In this document: positions 49,401 to 62,437 of the stretch, piece by piece
How the letters are laid out: each line of letters begins with the position of its first letter
How positions within the stretch are numbered: position 1 is the stretch's first letter
Source: Phallusia mammillata
Lineage: Eukaryota > Chordata > Ascidiacea > Phlebobranchia > Ascidiidae
DNA length: 64,000 nucleotides
Direction: 5' to 3'
NCBI GenBank assembly: GCA_003260075.1
Contig: QLIY01000113.1
Location: 111,005-175,004 of the forward strand
The notes under the pieces: generated by a model
Seen by the model: only the letters and a program-made list of their open reading frames with translations
Database searches by the model: none
Told to the model about the DNA's origin: nothing
Position numbers and translations under genes: made by a program

Positions 49401-52400
49401 TTGATAACCACAACCTGGGTTGGGATATGGGTTAATACTACGTTGTTAAAATGTTTTCTTCATAATCAGCAATGCATCTGACGATTTTGAACAAAAATTT
49501 GGTTCAAGTATTTACCAGTGATCCAACGGATATAATAAGTGTGCGACGTTGGTGTTTTACGACACTTAGACAAACAATGGCCGCCACAGAAACAATATGT
49601 GGCAGGAAATAGATTGAGGAGAGATTACGAAAACGAATCTTCGTAAATAAAACTACACATATATAAGTATTTACAATACTGTAGTGGTTTTTACTTGACT
49701 AAAAACTCTTTCTGGTTTGCAGTAACAAATACTTTAGGCAGTACGTTCTATGCTATACTTCATTGGTTACGTAGTTAAAGTACACTACCTTGTACTGGTA
49801 CTTGGTGTAAGGTTTTATTTCAGGGTCAACATCAGTATGCGAACGTTGTTGTGGAGTTTCACCAACAAAAACCAATTTATCGAAAACCGGTTCAGACTCC
49901 GCTGGTTCCACGACACGACGGTACAATCTGTAACCGGAAATGACGCCATTTGGTTCCGACGGTGGTTCCCAAGTGACGTCAACCGTCCGCGGACCAGTGG
50001 CTTTTAGTTTCGGCTTTGATTGGCCGCTGGGGGGCGCTGTATAGGTCCTTGCATCCGCAGAATCGCCCACGTTGCATTGCTCTGTGACGTTTGAATTGGG
50101 CACAGTGACGTTGTTTGTGACGTAGCAGGTGCGAATTCGGACGCTGTAAGTTGTGGAGGGCGTGAGGTTGTTGATCACGTGACTCAGGTTGCGACCGACA
50201 GGAATTAAAACTATGACGTCATCCCCGGTTTCTTGTTCTTGTTCGTCTGTTAAGTGTAAATGATTATTTTTCTGATATGCTGCGCAACTTTACTTCGCTT
50301 AACTTTTTTAACAGAGCCAATTACTACGGGCCGAAAATATTATTTAACCAATGTTGGAATTATGGAAATATTATGGAATTAACAAAGCCAACAGGTAAAG
50401 TGACACTGGGACGTCAATTAGTTTTCATACAGTTGCTTGGGCATTGTAAACCAGTTTTTCCGTCGTTGAAGTCCAGTTGTGGCAGATGAGGCATGGCTTT
50501 TTAGCTTGCTGTTTACAACAAATTTTAGTGCTGTAGAGGGTTACATTAGCACATACGGCCAATTTATCGTCACCAACTGCAATGATATACCTTATATATC
50601 GAAACAGTGCTTATCATGTCTAATATGCAAGTTTAAAAAACAGATCGCCAAACATTATGCGTATGGGCATATTTGCTTTGAAAGGCAAACGGTACTGCCG
50701 GGATTTAAACCAAGAATCGAACACATACCTGTTTGCCCTAAACTTCTTTTGTTTCGACTCGGCGTCGTAACAGTAGTTGTACTCTGAACTTCCTCACGAT
50801 GCAATCCACGCTGTAACACCAATTCATAATACATATCTGTGACGTCACTATCGTCGGTTATGACGTCAAGCCAACTGGCGCTGATCGCGGTCGGGCTGAG
50901 TACTTCTACGGAGACTGTAGAGCGACGTTCAGGCACCGTAGGTGGAAGTTGGATCGTATGGACTTCGCTGAGACCCGAACCGGCACCGTTTAATGCTGCC
51001 AACATGTACTCGAGTTCGGCACCAGGTCGGAATGTGACGTCAGTGTACGTGGTGACGTCAGGGGGGCCGGCGTGAATGAGTTGCCAAGTGGACTGTAAAA
51101 AATGACATCAACTTGTAAAGAACGTTTTAGAAATTATAGTTTAGTTTTGAATTTTTATTTTGATAAAACTGTTTGTTGGACAATTAATTTCATTGAATTA
51201 TTACCCTTCATCAATAATAGAAACATTTTGAAAAAAAGACGTTTTCAACGTGGATGAGACGTTTTCAACGATATGAGATTTCTTTTATATCGCACTTCTG
51301 CAGGCTTGTATTTTCTTTTACGGTTAATGATTTCAGAGTGTTATGCAAAATCTACAAAGACCAAACATTACCATACAATACAAAGTTATAAAACGTCTTA
51401 TTAACTATTAACCTGCTGAACAAGGTTGTCACGGTTACCTCCATCATATTGATCATCAGCGTAACGTCGTAATAACCTGCAAAAACATATGTCTTGAACT
51501 TAAACAAACAAACGAAGACTTACCAAAATCTGCAATGTTTTATGTTTGGAGTAATTTAAAGAAAAGGTAAGTTTTTAAAAATACCTCTTAAACCCAAGCA
51601 GAACTCTAAGTGCTTTTTGTTGAACATATCTGTGATAACTTAGTAGATTATCTCGGGGGGGGGGGGACCAAACATTGCCATACAATACAAAGTTATAAAA
51701 CGTCTTTTTAAATATTAACCTGCTGAACAAGGTTGTCACGGTTCCCTCCATCATATTGATCGTCAGCGTAACGTCGTAATAACCTGCAAAAACATATGTC
51801 TTGAACTTAAGGGGGGGGGGTACCTGTATTCTCTGATGACACCGTTCGGTTGTTCAGGTTCACTCCAGTACAACTCAACCGATGTTGTGTTCACAACGAG
51901 TGATGAAGGGCGATGCCACACACCGCTAGGTGGTGCTTCACTAGTCCGAGCGCTCGTCTGCGTAATTAGGCACACTTTAGTAAATATTTGCGTTTGGTTG
52001 CATTTTTCTCATTGATCCGACATGCAAATGAATTAAACATCACATAGTAATGACGGCGTTATTTGTACTGCAAAGTTTTGATCGTTGTACCATTGAAACG
52101 TACTTCTGTTTTCAAATGTTGTCAAACTTTGTTACAGTAAATAGGATCAGACGAATCTTGAAGTTGATTCATACACTATCATAAGTTTACATGAGGTACA
52201 ATCAAGGGACTCCTAGGTGCAGCATAATAAGAAAAATGCAATGTTTTTGGAGTTTTGGACCACGCTGACCAATCTAAACATTCTCATGAAGCTTGACTGG
52301 GGGGGGGGACGAACAAGAGATTGTGACTCACGGATCGGTCTTCACTTGTTAAATATACAAACCACTCAAAAAGAAGAGGAAGAGATCAGCATCAGTCAAA

Positions 52401-55400
52401 TCGTTTATTTACGTAACAGAAATATTAATTTCGCTGGTTTAGAAGGCATTGACAATGATATGTATGATTTATACAGGAGTTTGTGTTTAAATAAACGCTT
52501 TTGGGCAGTAATGAATGGATGTTCTTAGTTGACATCTAATCAAATAGCCCAATAAATTCAAAGGTTACCTCATCACTTCCAGTGCATCCCATTGAGGTAC
52601 AGGCTGTTACAGTGTAAGTAGGGGGGGGGGCAGAATTAAACCTTTAAAACGTCTGGCATATAAGTAAAATGTCGTAACAGACTACAATAACCAACCTGTG
52701 TAACAAGAGATTGTGACCTACGGATCTGTCTTCACTTGTTAAATATACAAACCACTCAAAAAGAACAGGAGGGGATCAGCATCAGTCAAATCGTTTATTT
52801 ACGTAACAGAAATATTAATTTCGCCCGTTAAGAAGGCATTGACAATGATATGTATGATTTATACAGGAGTTTGTTGTGTTTAAATAAACGCTTTTGGGTA
52901 GTAATGAATGGATGTTCTTAGTTGACATCTAATCAAATAAGCCAATAAATTCAAAGGTTACCTCGTCACTTCCAGTGCATCCCATTGAGGTACAGGCTGT
53001 TACAGTGTAAGTATGGGAGGAGTAGGGAAGTAAGTTGTCATGTACGAATCTTAGTTCGTCTGATGCAGTAGAAGGACGAAGTGTGAAGATTGTTCCGACG
53101 TTTGTCTCATTCAGCATGTATCTGTTGAAATGAATAAAATTTTTAATCATTGCTAAAAAATCTAAAATGGAGCACACGCTGCAATTGCGCGAGAAAAGAC
53201 GAATACGTTGTCGTACAATTAAAAAGTTATAGTATTGGATGAAACTATCTTCTGCGCTTTACAGCATGGTTAAAAATATTTAATAAAAAATATCTCCGAA
53301 GTGTTGGTTAAAGTTTCTATTGCCTTTTTGAACTTGTGTTTTTTAACAACAACAAGATTGTTAATTAAATCCATCCTAACTACAAATCATAGTACTTCAA
53401 GCCTATTGAGGGCGTTGTACCAAGTCAAACCGATCTCCCAAGCATTCCCATATGGCAAGGAACAGAATAGAAAAATCTATTCTTAAATACGTTTCAGGTC
53501 TGATCCCAGTATAAATTAATTCATCCTAACTAGATATTCATTGGTTGCGGTTAAACCATCAAGTCTTTGGACTTTTAACTCACCAACAAGTGTCGTTACA
53601 ATTAGACAGCGCAGATTTAAAACAGATTAATTGTAGGAGGTTAGAGAACTTCATATTTTATCATTTCACCTTTGAATGAAACCGTTTGGTCGGGGAGGGG
53701 CCAACCACGTGATGACAATTTGATACGGTCCAGTGATCAGTGTTTGCGGAGACGGAACGAATTCGGGTGTTCCCTGTATGCTGGTTGCCCGCACGGGGTC
53801 GCTGTTGGTACAACCGGACTTTGTACAAACCTGGACCATAAATAAGGTCAACAAACTTGACTGAAAAAGGAACAAGCTAGCTATTCCTTAATGCTGTTGG
53901 TGGTACTAAAAAGCCATTTGATATTCATCTGAGACATGCTGTTAAATTTCCAATGATCAGAAATGAAAAAAGAGAAACAAATTAGATTTAAACGTCCATT
54001 ATTTTCAACAATTTTGATGCTTATACACAACATAAAAAGTAATTATACACAACCAGCATCATGGATTGGAATCTATTTCTTTAAAACCGAGTTTCAAGAA
54101 GCGGTGTAATGTTATTCACATTCAATAGATAATATGCAACTATTTTCAATTTATCACAAAATTAACAATAAACGCCTTAAACCACTGTCTTAACCTCCCG
54201 AATAAATCGATAACAAAACTATTGCATCAGAATTAGGTTGCAATATTAAATAACGTTGATTTTACAAAAGTTCACCGACCTTGAGCACATACTCATACTC
54301 TCTGTACGACAGAATGTTGTACGTATCCGTGTGCCGCCATGCGTGACCACTCCAAATTTCCAACCCGTCACGCATCAGGGCGTATTGCGTTACTACACCT
54401 GGGTAGAAATATAAAATAATCATTAGTTGAGAAGACACCCTTGAAAATAAGTTTTTAGAGTAAAAATAATCAAAACAGGAAAATATTTTGTAATGAGACA
54501 AACTAGCGACGGGATTTGATCCCCGGACCCTAAAAACGTTTGGATCGCACATCCGTGGTTTGCAAAGTTGGCAAGATTTTAAATTCTTGCTTATATGAAT
54601 TAGATGCCTCGTATTGCGTTGCGTTTAATAGACTTCTGCAGATCAAATACCTAGCAAAGGTTGAGTTTGCATCAAAACAACAAATTCTAAAGAACTAAAC
54701 AATTCGTTCTAATTTCAAACAGATTAAAAAGAAGCTGCGCAAGTGCCCAGGAATCAGTATTAAAAAAACATCTTCACACGGTTTCACGCACCATTTGCTT
54801 TTCCCGGCGGTTTCCATGACAATGTGATAGTGGCGCGATCAGTTGAGGTCCAATCCGGAGGCGACACGTCATCGGGGGAAGCTTGCGGCGTGATGACGTC
54901 ACTGGATTGACTTTCACCGAGGCCTGCCTTGTTCTCGGCAACCACGATGTATTGATATTTTGTGAATGGGTCCAGTTCGTTGTCTGCAAGATTAAAAGTG
55001 ATGTTTAGTTGAAAGTCTCAATGGAGCGAGATGTTTTCACACACTTTATTAAAGCAGTAGTTCTTATCCCTTTTAGATTTTCTTTTCTTCTGTTTTCGAC
55101 GATTTACAAATTACTACGTCAAGGAACAAAGGGGGGGGGGCTGTTTAGTTGAAAGTCTCAATGGAGCGAGATGTTTTCACAAACTTTATTAAAGCAGTAG
55201 TTCTTATCCCTTTTAGATTTTATTTTCTTCTGTTTTCGACGATTTACAAATTACTACGTCAAGGAACAAAAAATAATAATAATCCAATTATGATCACCCT
55301 CTTTTGAAATGTAAAAAAAATCCAAGAACCTCTGCCACAAAGGTAGTAGTTTAACATTGTAACATCAAATTTAGATTTTGAACTTGTGTTGGCCAGACGA

Positions 55401-58400
55401 AGGAAGAATAATAAAGTTTGCCCCAAATTGTTCTGTCTAAATCGATTTGAACCAGATTCTAATTCAGGTAACTAAAAATTTGTTCACAGATCGAACTTTT
55501 GGTGACAACTTGCAAAACCCTATATTTTGTTTTAATAATAAAAAACACCTTGAAATGACTTCACGTATGGTGGTCCGGAATAAACCACCACGTATGACGT
55601 AGGACACACGTCATCAGGACGTAGATACGGTGACGTCACCTTTTCTGGTTTCGTTCGAAAGCAGTCGAAATATTCGCGGTCGAAATCGCACCTTAAAGTA
55701 AAATATTAAATTTAGCAGGCAGGATATGTCCCACGTAGGAGCACCTGCAAAAGCTTGCCGATCACTGGCTAGAGCAGTGGTTCCCAACCGGAGAGGAACT
55801 TCTTCCGAAGGATGAAATTTAAAAACTTAAGGGAAGGTATTTACTTTAATTTTGACATGTGGTTTATACATAGACACTTTAGCTCTGGAAATATGACCTA
55901 TAAAGTTAAAAGTAGGATAAACGTACAATTTTGCAATTTGATCTTTAAATGATTTAGCATTTACTATGTAGTATACTATGAGAAATGAAAAAGGTTTGAA
56001 TTGTTGAGGAAGGAATTTGTAAAAAAAGCTTGCGGAACACTGGATCTAGAGCAGCGGTTCCCAAACTTTTCAAAAAACTTTGCCTGGTGGACCCTTTGTA
56101 ATTATTTTGTTATGTCGCGGCCCTATAAAAACCAAAGAATGCTCTAGGAAAAATGCAAAAAACACACCAATGAAAGAAAAAGAAAAAAACTATCAAATAC
56201 GGTAGACGTTAAATGAGATGGGTGCACTTGTTTTGCTGCAAATTACTCATCAATGTTTGGTTTTAGAATTGCGCAACTCTCATGTCGTGTACAACAGACA
56301 GTCGGTTTCAGTATTTCGCTAAAGCCTAATATGTTTCATAACTTTTTAATATTTTTTTTTAACATAGCATAACAGTACAGGTATAATGTTGAAAACATTC
56401 GCTAACTAAAGACCAATATAAAGCAAGCATTACACTTGAGAAACATTGCGTACCCTTGAAACTAAAGCAGGGGTGTGCAACAGGCGGCCCGCCTAGCTAT
56501 TTAATGTGGCCCTCACCAACACACTGATTCAGAGAAAAATGCAATTGTTCTGAGAATTAGAATTTTTCACTAGTTTTTGGTAAATCTCCAAAGTTACTAT
56601 ACTAAACATAACTATAGTATGAGCTAAACCAGCGTTTTCCAACCAGTTTTAAGTACTAAACCGAATGTGACGTATTAATTCCCTTTGTCTAGTAAACAAT
56701 TAATTTGTTGTGAAAGCATGTAACTTATTGTTGCTTTGGAAGAATTTCAAATTTATCGTACACATGAATAAAATTGTATGGCTCTCGCTTGATGTCCGAA
56801 ATTGGTTATATGGCCCACCGGCGAAAAATGTTACACACCCATGCTTTAAAGACTAATTCTGCTTGCGGACCCTCTAAAACTGCTGTACGGACCCCATTTG
56901 GTCCGCGGACCCCAGTTTGGGAACCGCTGATCTAGAGGATTCAAGCTTTCTACTCAGTTTTTTACAGTAAACTTTCACCTTGCAAGTAAACCAATTTTAT
57001 AAAACGGCCTGTCATACCTATTAACATGGGCGTTTTTAATTCTAAGCTTATAAGCAATTTCTACAAAACAATATTTTTATTCAAACCTGTCACAAGCAGC
57101 AAACATTGATCTTCCCAAGGGGCAAAGGGTTCCCTCCCCACAATTCGGAGGGACTGTTACGTCATTGAGTGACGTAGTAGCTACGTCAGCGCACACTTCT
57201 TTCGCTGGTTTGTATCCGACACCGTTACAACATGATTCGTCGGTTGCAATGAGGTTTGTGGAACAACACGTGGATGAATCTGATTGGCTGACGTGGTGAA
57301 CCTGCCATTAGTTTCTAATTTAGTGAGATTTGTTTGGCTGATCTTTTCTTGAATCATGGAGAAATAATAGCAATATGTAAAATGCGGATGTAAATCAAAA
57401 TATGTTTTTCTTAATAAAAGGGCAATTAAGTGTCTGCTCATTTTGTTGTTTTCAAAAGTACAAATTTTTTTTTTATTTCGAGTCTGGTGCTCAGCGTTTC
57501 AAATTTTATTAACCCTGATCAAGGCGATCTAAATAGATACGATGAAGCACAAATAGCATTGCCAGAAAATATATAAAACTGCTACTGCTATTGTGTAATT
57601 ATCCACAAACCCCCAACATAAAATAAATTTAAACAAAAAATTCACATGGGAATTTTGTAAACATTTTTTCACCGTTTTCATCTAAAAAATTTAAGTTTCC
57701 GCTCTGTGAAACTTTTTTATCTTTTTGTTCTTAAAAATATAGAAAAAAACTTTTTCTTTCTAGTTTGGTGCTCAGCAATTTTAAATGTTATTATCCCAGA
57801 TTACGGCAATTTAAACGACTGTTCATTAATATTAATGCCTGAAAATATATACTATTTGCTATGGTGCTTGGCAGCAACAGTTTACAAAAAAACTTTTGGT
57901 TATCCACTGACCCCCAACATAAAATTATTTCACACAAAATAACTTTTTCAAACATTTTTATACCGATAAAAATTTAAATCTATTGTTACTGTTTTTGATT
58001 AGGAGATAGTTTAAGATAGTTAGTTTTTTCCTGCAGTCAGTTTAAAACACAAACATAAATATTTATGTTTGTATTTTACCACAGCATCATTGGAGCTTCG
58101 ATCTTCACAGCAGATCGTTGAATTACGAGGAACATACTGAACACCACAACAATTGTGAAAGGGCGAGGAATCGAATCCTGACCCTTTGGAACTACTTCCA
58201 CAACAAACTTGTTTACTCGATATCATCTAAAACAATAGTAAATCTTCAGTTCAATTCCACAAACTTTGGCACTCCACCCAACCCTCTTAATGTACGACAT
58301 CACAAATAGGTAGTGTTTTTTTCTTTCCCTCTTATAGGTATTTATCTTCTTTTATTGTCAAAACGTACAAACCAAGACAAAAGGACATGAAGTTTAAATA

Positions 58401-61400
58401 ACATTTAATGAGACTGCAAGAGCTTATACTTATGACGTATGAGTAAATCCCGAAACCATCTGCCCTTATTTATTTTGCGATTGTTAGTATTGATTAGAAA
58501 CAATCGTATGCTACAGTTCTAAAGGAGTTTGACTTCAAACTTTTCGTACCTTTCCACCGCAGCATTGCAGCTCAAAGGCGTCGTGCAATTCACCGTTGCA
58601 GCAAACTTGCAAACCACTATCGAAATAGGGGACTCCCCCACAGCATGAATCTCCGGCACCGACCGAAACTCGATCCTCGACCGGATCTTTACAGCACACC
58701 TCATCCGATGTTACCTGTCGTAAAAATAAATGTCATAAACGAAGCAGAGAGCAAATTCGGGGCACAAACAGTTTACAAAAGGCGCAATTCTGTTTAAGCT
58801 TGATTATAAGTTATAAGTTATTAAATTAAAAAGAAACAAAGCAACTGACCCTTAAATATCTCCCGCTGCAGCACTGTCGGTTGTTCATCCATGCGTGAAA
58901 TTTCCCGGGGGGGGGGGCAAAAAAGGCGCAATTCTTTTTAAGCTTGATTACAAGTTATAAGTTATTAAATTAAAAATAAACAAAGCAACTGACCCTTAAA
59001 TATCTCCCGCTGCAGCACTGTCGGGGGGGGGGCCTCTAATGGCGATATAATTGCTGTCACAACATTCCTTCCTTCCATCAGCCTCGTACAAAGTGTTACC
59101 ACAACAAACCTATAACAAGGATTCCAACGCTTTTCAGATACTCGCTTAAGTCAGCACAACTTGCAAAAACAATTAACAGTGAACAAATTTTAATACCAAA
59201 CAAGGACCTATACACAAATGTCATTGAATATAGTGTACATAAACGCTATGAAAACGAACAGTTTAACATGAATAAATTGTTGGTTAAAATGATAAGCAGT
59301 GGAAGTGACTCGTTTGCCCTTTGATTTTCAACTTCACCTGTTTAGTTGGGTTGAAACATTTCTCTCCACAAACTTTCTCATCTCTTCGACATTTTACGTA
59401 AACACATTCCGGTTCAGGTTGCTTGGGTCTAAAATGAGAACACTTTTCAACAAGAGATAAATTAACTACGCATATGTCAAGAGATTTTTGTATTTAAATT
59501 TTTCAAATTAAATTGCTCACACTAAAACCTAATGCCTTACTAAGATCTCAACAAAAAATAGAAATATTTTTTCAAAGTTACACTTTAGGCATTTACCTTG
59601 TTTGCAAATTACTTTGCGTTTCATTCCTTGCGATAGCATGAACACAATGTAATACGATGTTAAACAAAAAAGTCAATGATTATAATACACCAATAGTTTA
59701 CAGTACTTAATAGTTTATGTTTCGAACACACTTTATTAAACAGTAATTTCACTTCAAAATCCTACATTTCAGAACAAGGAACAAGAGATCTTCGTTTCAG
59801 TTGGTAACTGCGAAGAATTCCGTTCGGCAAAGTTGGAGCTTTCCAAGTTATTTCAACATTTCGACTGTTGATTGCCTGCAAAGTAAAGTATAATAAAAAT
59901 ATTTTTTTAGTTTGAAACAGTATGCAGAAGGAAACAAAAAAGTTTCCGACAATAACAATAGAACTAATGTGGCGTATTCAAACAAGTTTAATTATTTCAT
60001 ATCATGATGTTTTTTAAAAAGCCAAAAACAGTTAGATTTGCCTTTATGACACAAACGTGGCCGAGTGTAAGGTCCGGCTTGAATCGAGCCTTCCGAAGAG
60101 TGCCGGCCGACTTTCAGATTAATTGACACAGGTTGGGTATAATTGTATTCAAATTAAAAAGCAAATAAACTGTCGAACACATTAAGTGAGAAATTATCGC
60201 CAAAAACCGTTGTTTAAGCACTGCTTATGCTAACGCAACTTTGGAAATCGCAAAAGTATCCACAACTTTTTCATGTTATCTGTTGCATCAGCAGCTTACT
60301 TTCAAACTCGGTGGTTGGATTCCTGTCGGGGTCGTTTCCAAGGTGGTTGCCAGGGACGCGTTGCTGGCTGCGCATGCGTAAACTGTACATGCCTCCAGCT
60401 AAAAAAAAACAAATGAGAAATACTATTTTATAGTAAAACCTTGTGTAGAAAATGTATTGTCCGGAGACTTGAAAAAAAGACAAGCATTATTTTTAAACGT
60501 TTTCGCCAAGTGATACCTGTTATATAAGCCTTTTTAGTGTCACAAAATAATTGTTTTGATGTTACTTCGATTCAAACATATTTTCCTACCTTTATGTTAT
60601 ACACCGTGTACGGCTTTAAATCATCAATGACGTGGGGGGGGGGTCTGTTATATAAGCCTTTTTAGTGTCACAAAATAATTGTATTGATTTTGCTTCTTTT
60701 TCAAACATATTTTTCTACCTTTATGTTATACACCGTGTACGGCTTTAAATCATCAATGACGTGGGACGACGGCTCCGTAAGATTGGTGACGATTTTGACG
60801 TCATCAATTATGACGTTGTATGATGTAATTTGACCGTTCGGTTGTTTCGGTGGAAGCCAACTCACTCGGAGTTGAGTTGAGCTGAGTGAGTAAACTACTG
60901 GTGCGCTCAAGCCCAAGGGCGCTGGTGAAACATAAACTATAGTGTCAAAGCATTGATAAGTTAGAGTTACAAACTGCAATAACAAAATTAAGCAATTTTA
61001 ACTCTAGTTACTGAGTTAAAGTTTAAAAACTTGTATGTAGAAAATACATTGTGTTGCAAACGGAACTAATCAAGAGTAATTTGGGCACAATCGAAAAATC
61101 AAACATATTTATGACTGTCAAAATTCATTTGAGAAAAAATTGATACATTTGGTTATTTTTCTGGACAACGACCCTTAACCCATGTTACTCTCGAAACTTG
61201 ATCATTTTTGCTTCGGTTTTGTAAAGTTTTTTTTTAACCAGCCTTAATGTTTTATTAAGGCATTTTGTATTGTATTTGTAACTTTTTTACCAAGTTTGAT
61301 ACGCTTTTTTTGCATCTGTAATACAGATTTTAGATGGTAATGCTTTAACAACATTATGCAACACCTTGTAACTTTTTAATTTATGACATAATTTGGACGC

Positions 61401-62406
61401 CTAAACATTCGTGGTACCTCCGTCATCAGTTGTCGCTTCTTGGGTGTCAGAGGTCACGTTGTGGGCTCCATTGTCCACCACAAGGTCAAACGTATACGTG
61501 GTGCCCGGATGAAGATCACCAAGTCTGTATGACGTCACAGTTGGAGAAAATCTCAGGGTTTCTGAAATGTTGTATTTGCTCGTGTTGTAACGGATGAAAA
61601 AGTTGTGAACTTCACCCTGAAAAATAGATTAAGTCTTTAAACAAAGCGAGCTAAGCTTTGGATAGTGAAGTTTCTGATACAGTTAATAATATCAAACAAC
61701 AAAAAATACTTAAAAATAAAATAAAAACATTTCAATTCCAAGATAAGTATGGATGTAGCCTACCAAGCAACGGACTGCGTGATTCCAGCTTTGAGTTTCA
61801 ATTACGAGGTAAATGTTTTGCAAATTTTATTACACAGGCGTTTATGGTTGTCAACTGAATTAAAAGTTCAGTTTTAACAAAAGCTTCTTTAAAGAAAAAC
61901 GTTATTAAGTTAAGTAGCAACAACAGACAGTTTAGGTTCATGAATGTAACTTAGAGATATTTTAACATAAATAAAACATTCACCTGTAATTCCTGTAGAC
62001 TTGGTTGTTCCCACCACAAATATACGGCAGTGTGGTTATGAACAGCTACATTTAATGTGCCAGGTGACCTTGGATACCCAGCTAAGGTCGTCACGGTGCT
62101 GATGTCACTGGCAAGTGAACCTTAAAAACAACGTAGTGTCTGGACTATACGTCAAGGATTTGGCTAACAACTAAACTACATCAGCCGGAAAATTTTGAGT
62201 TGCATTTATGAACAGGGGCAGGCTTGTATAATCGCCTCATTCGGAAATAAGTTACAAAATATTGCAAACATACTGATTACTTTAAATCAAGAATATTGCA
62301 CAACTAAAAAAGCAATAATGGTGAGAATAAGAGCCCGCATTTATCGTTACTTACCTTCAGTGTTAAATACAGCCAGTCTATATTGGCAGGTTGTGTATTT
62401 CTCCAG

Positions 62407-62437
<31 letters not shown>

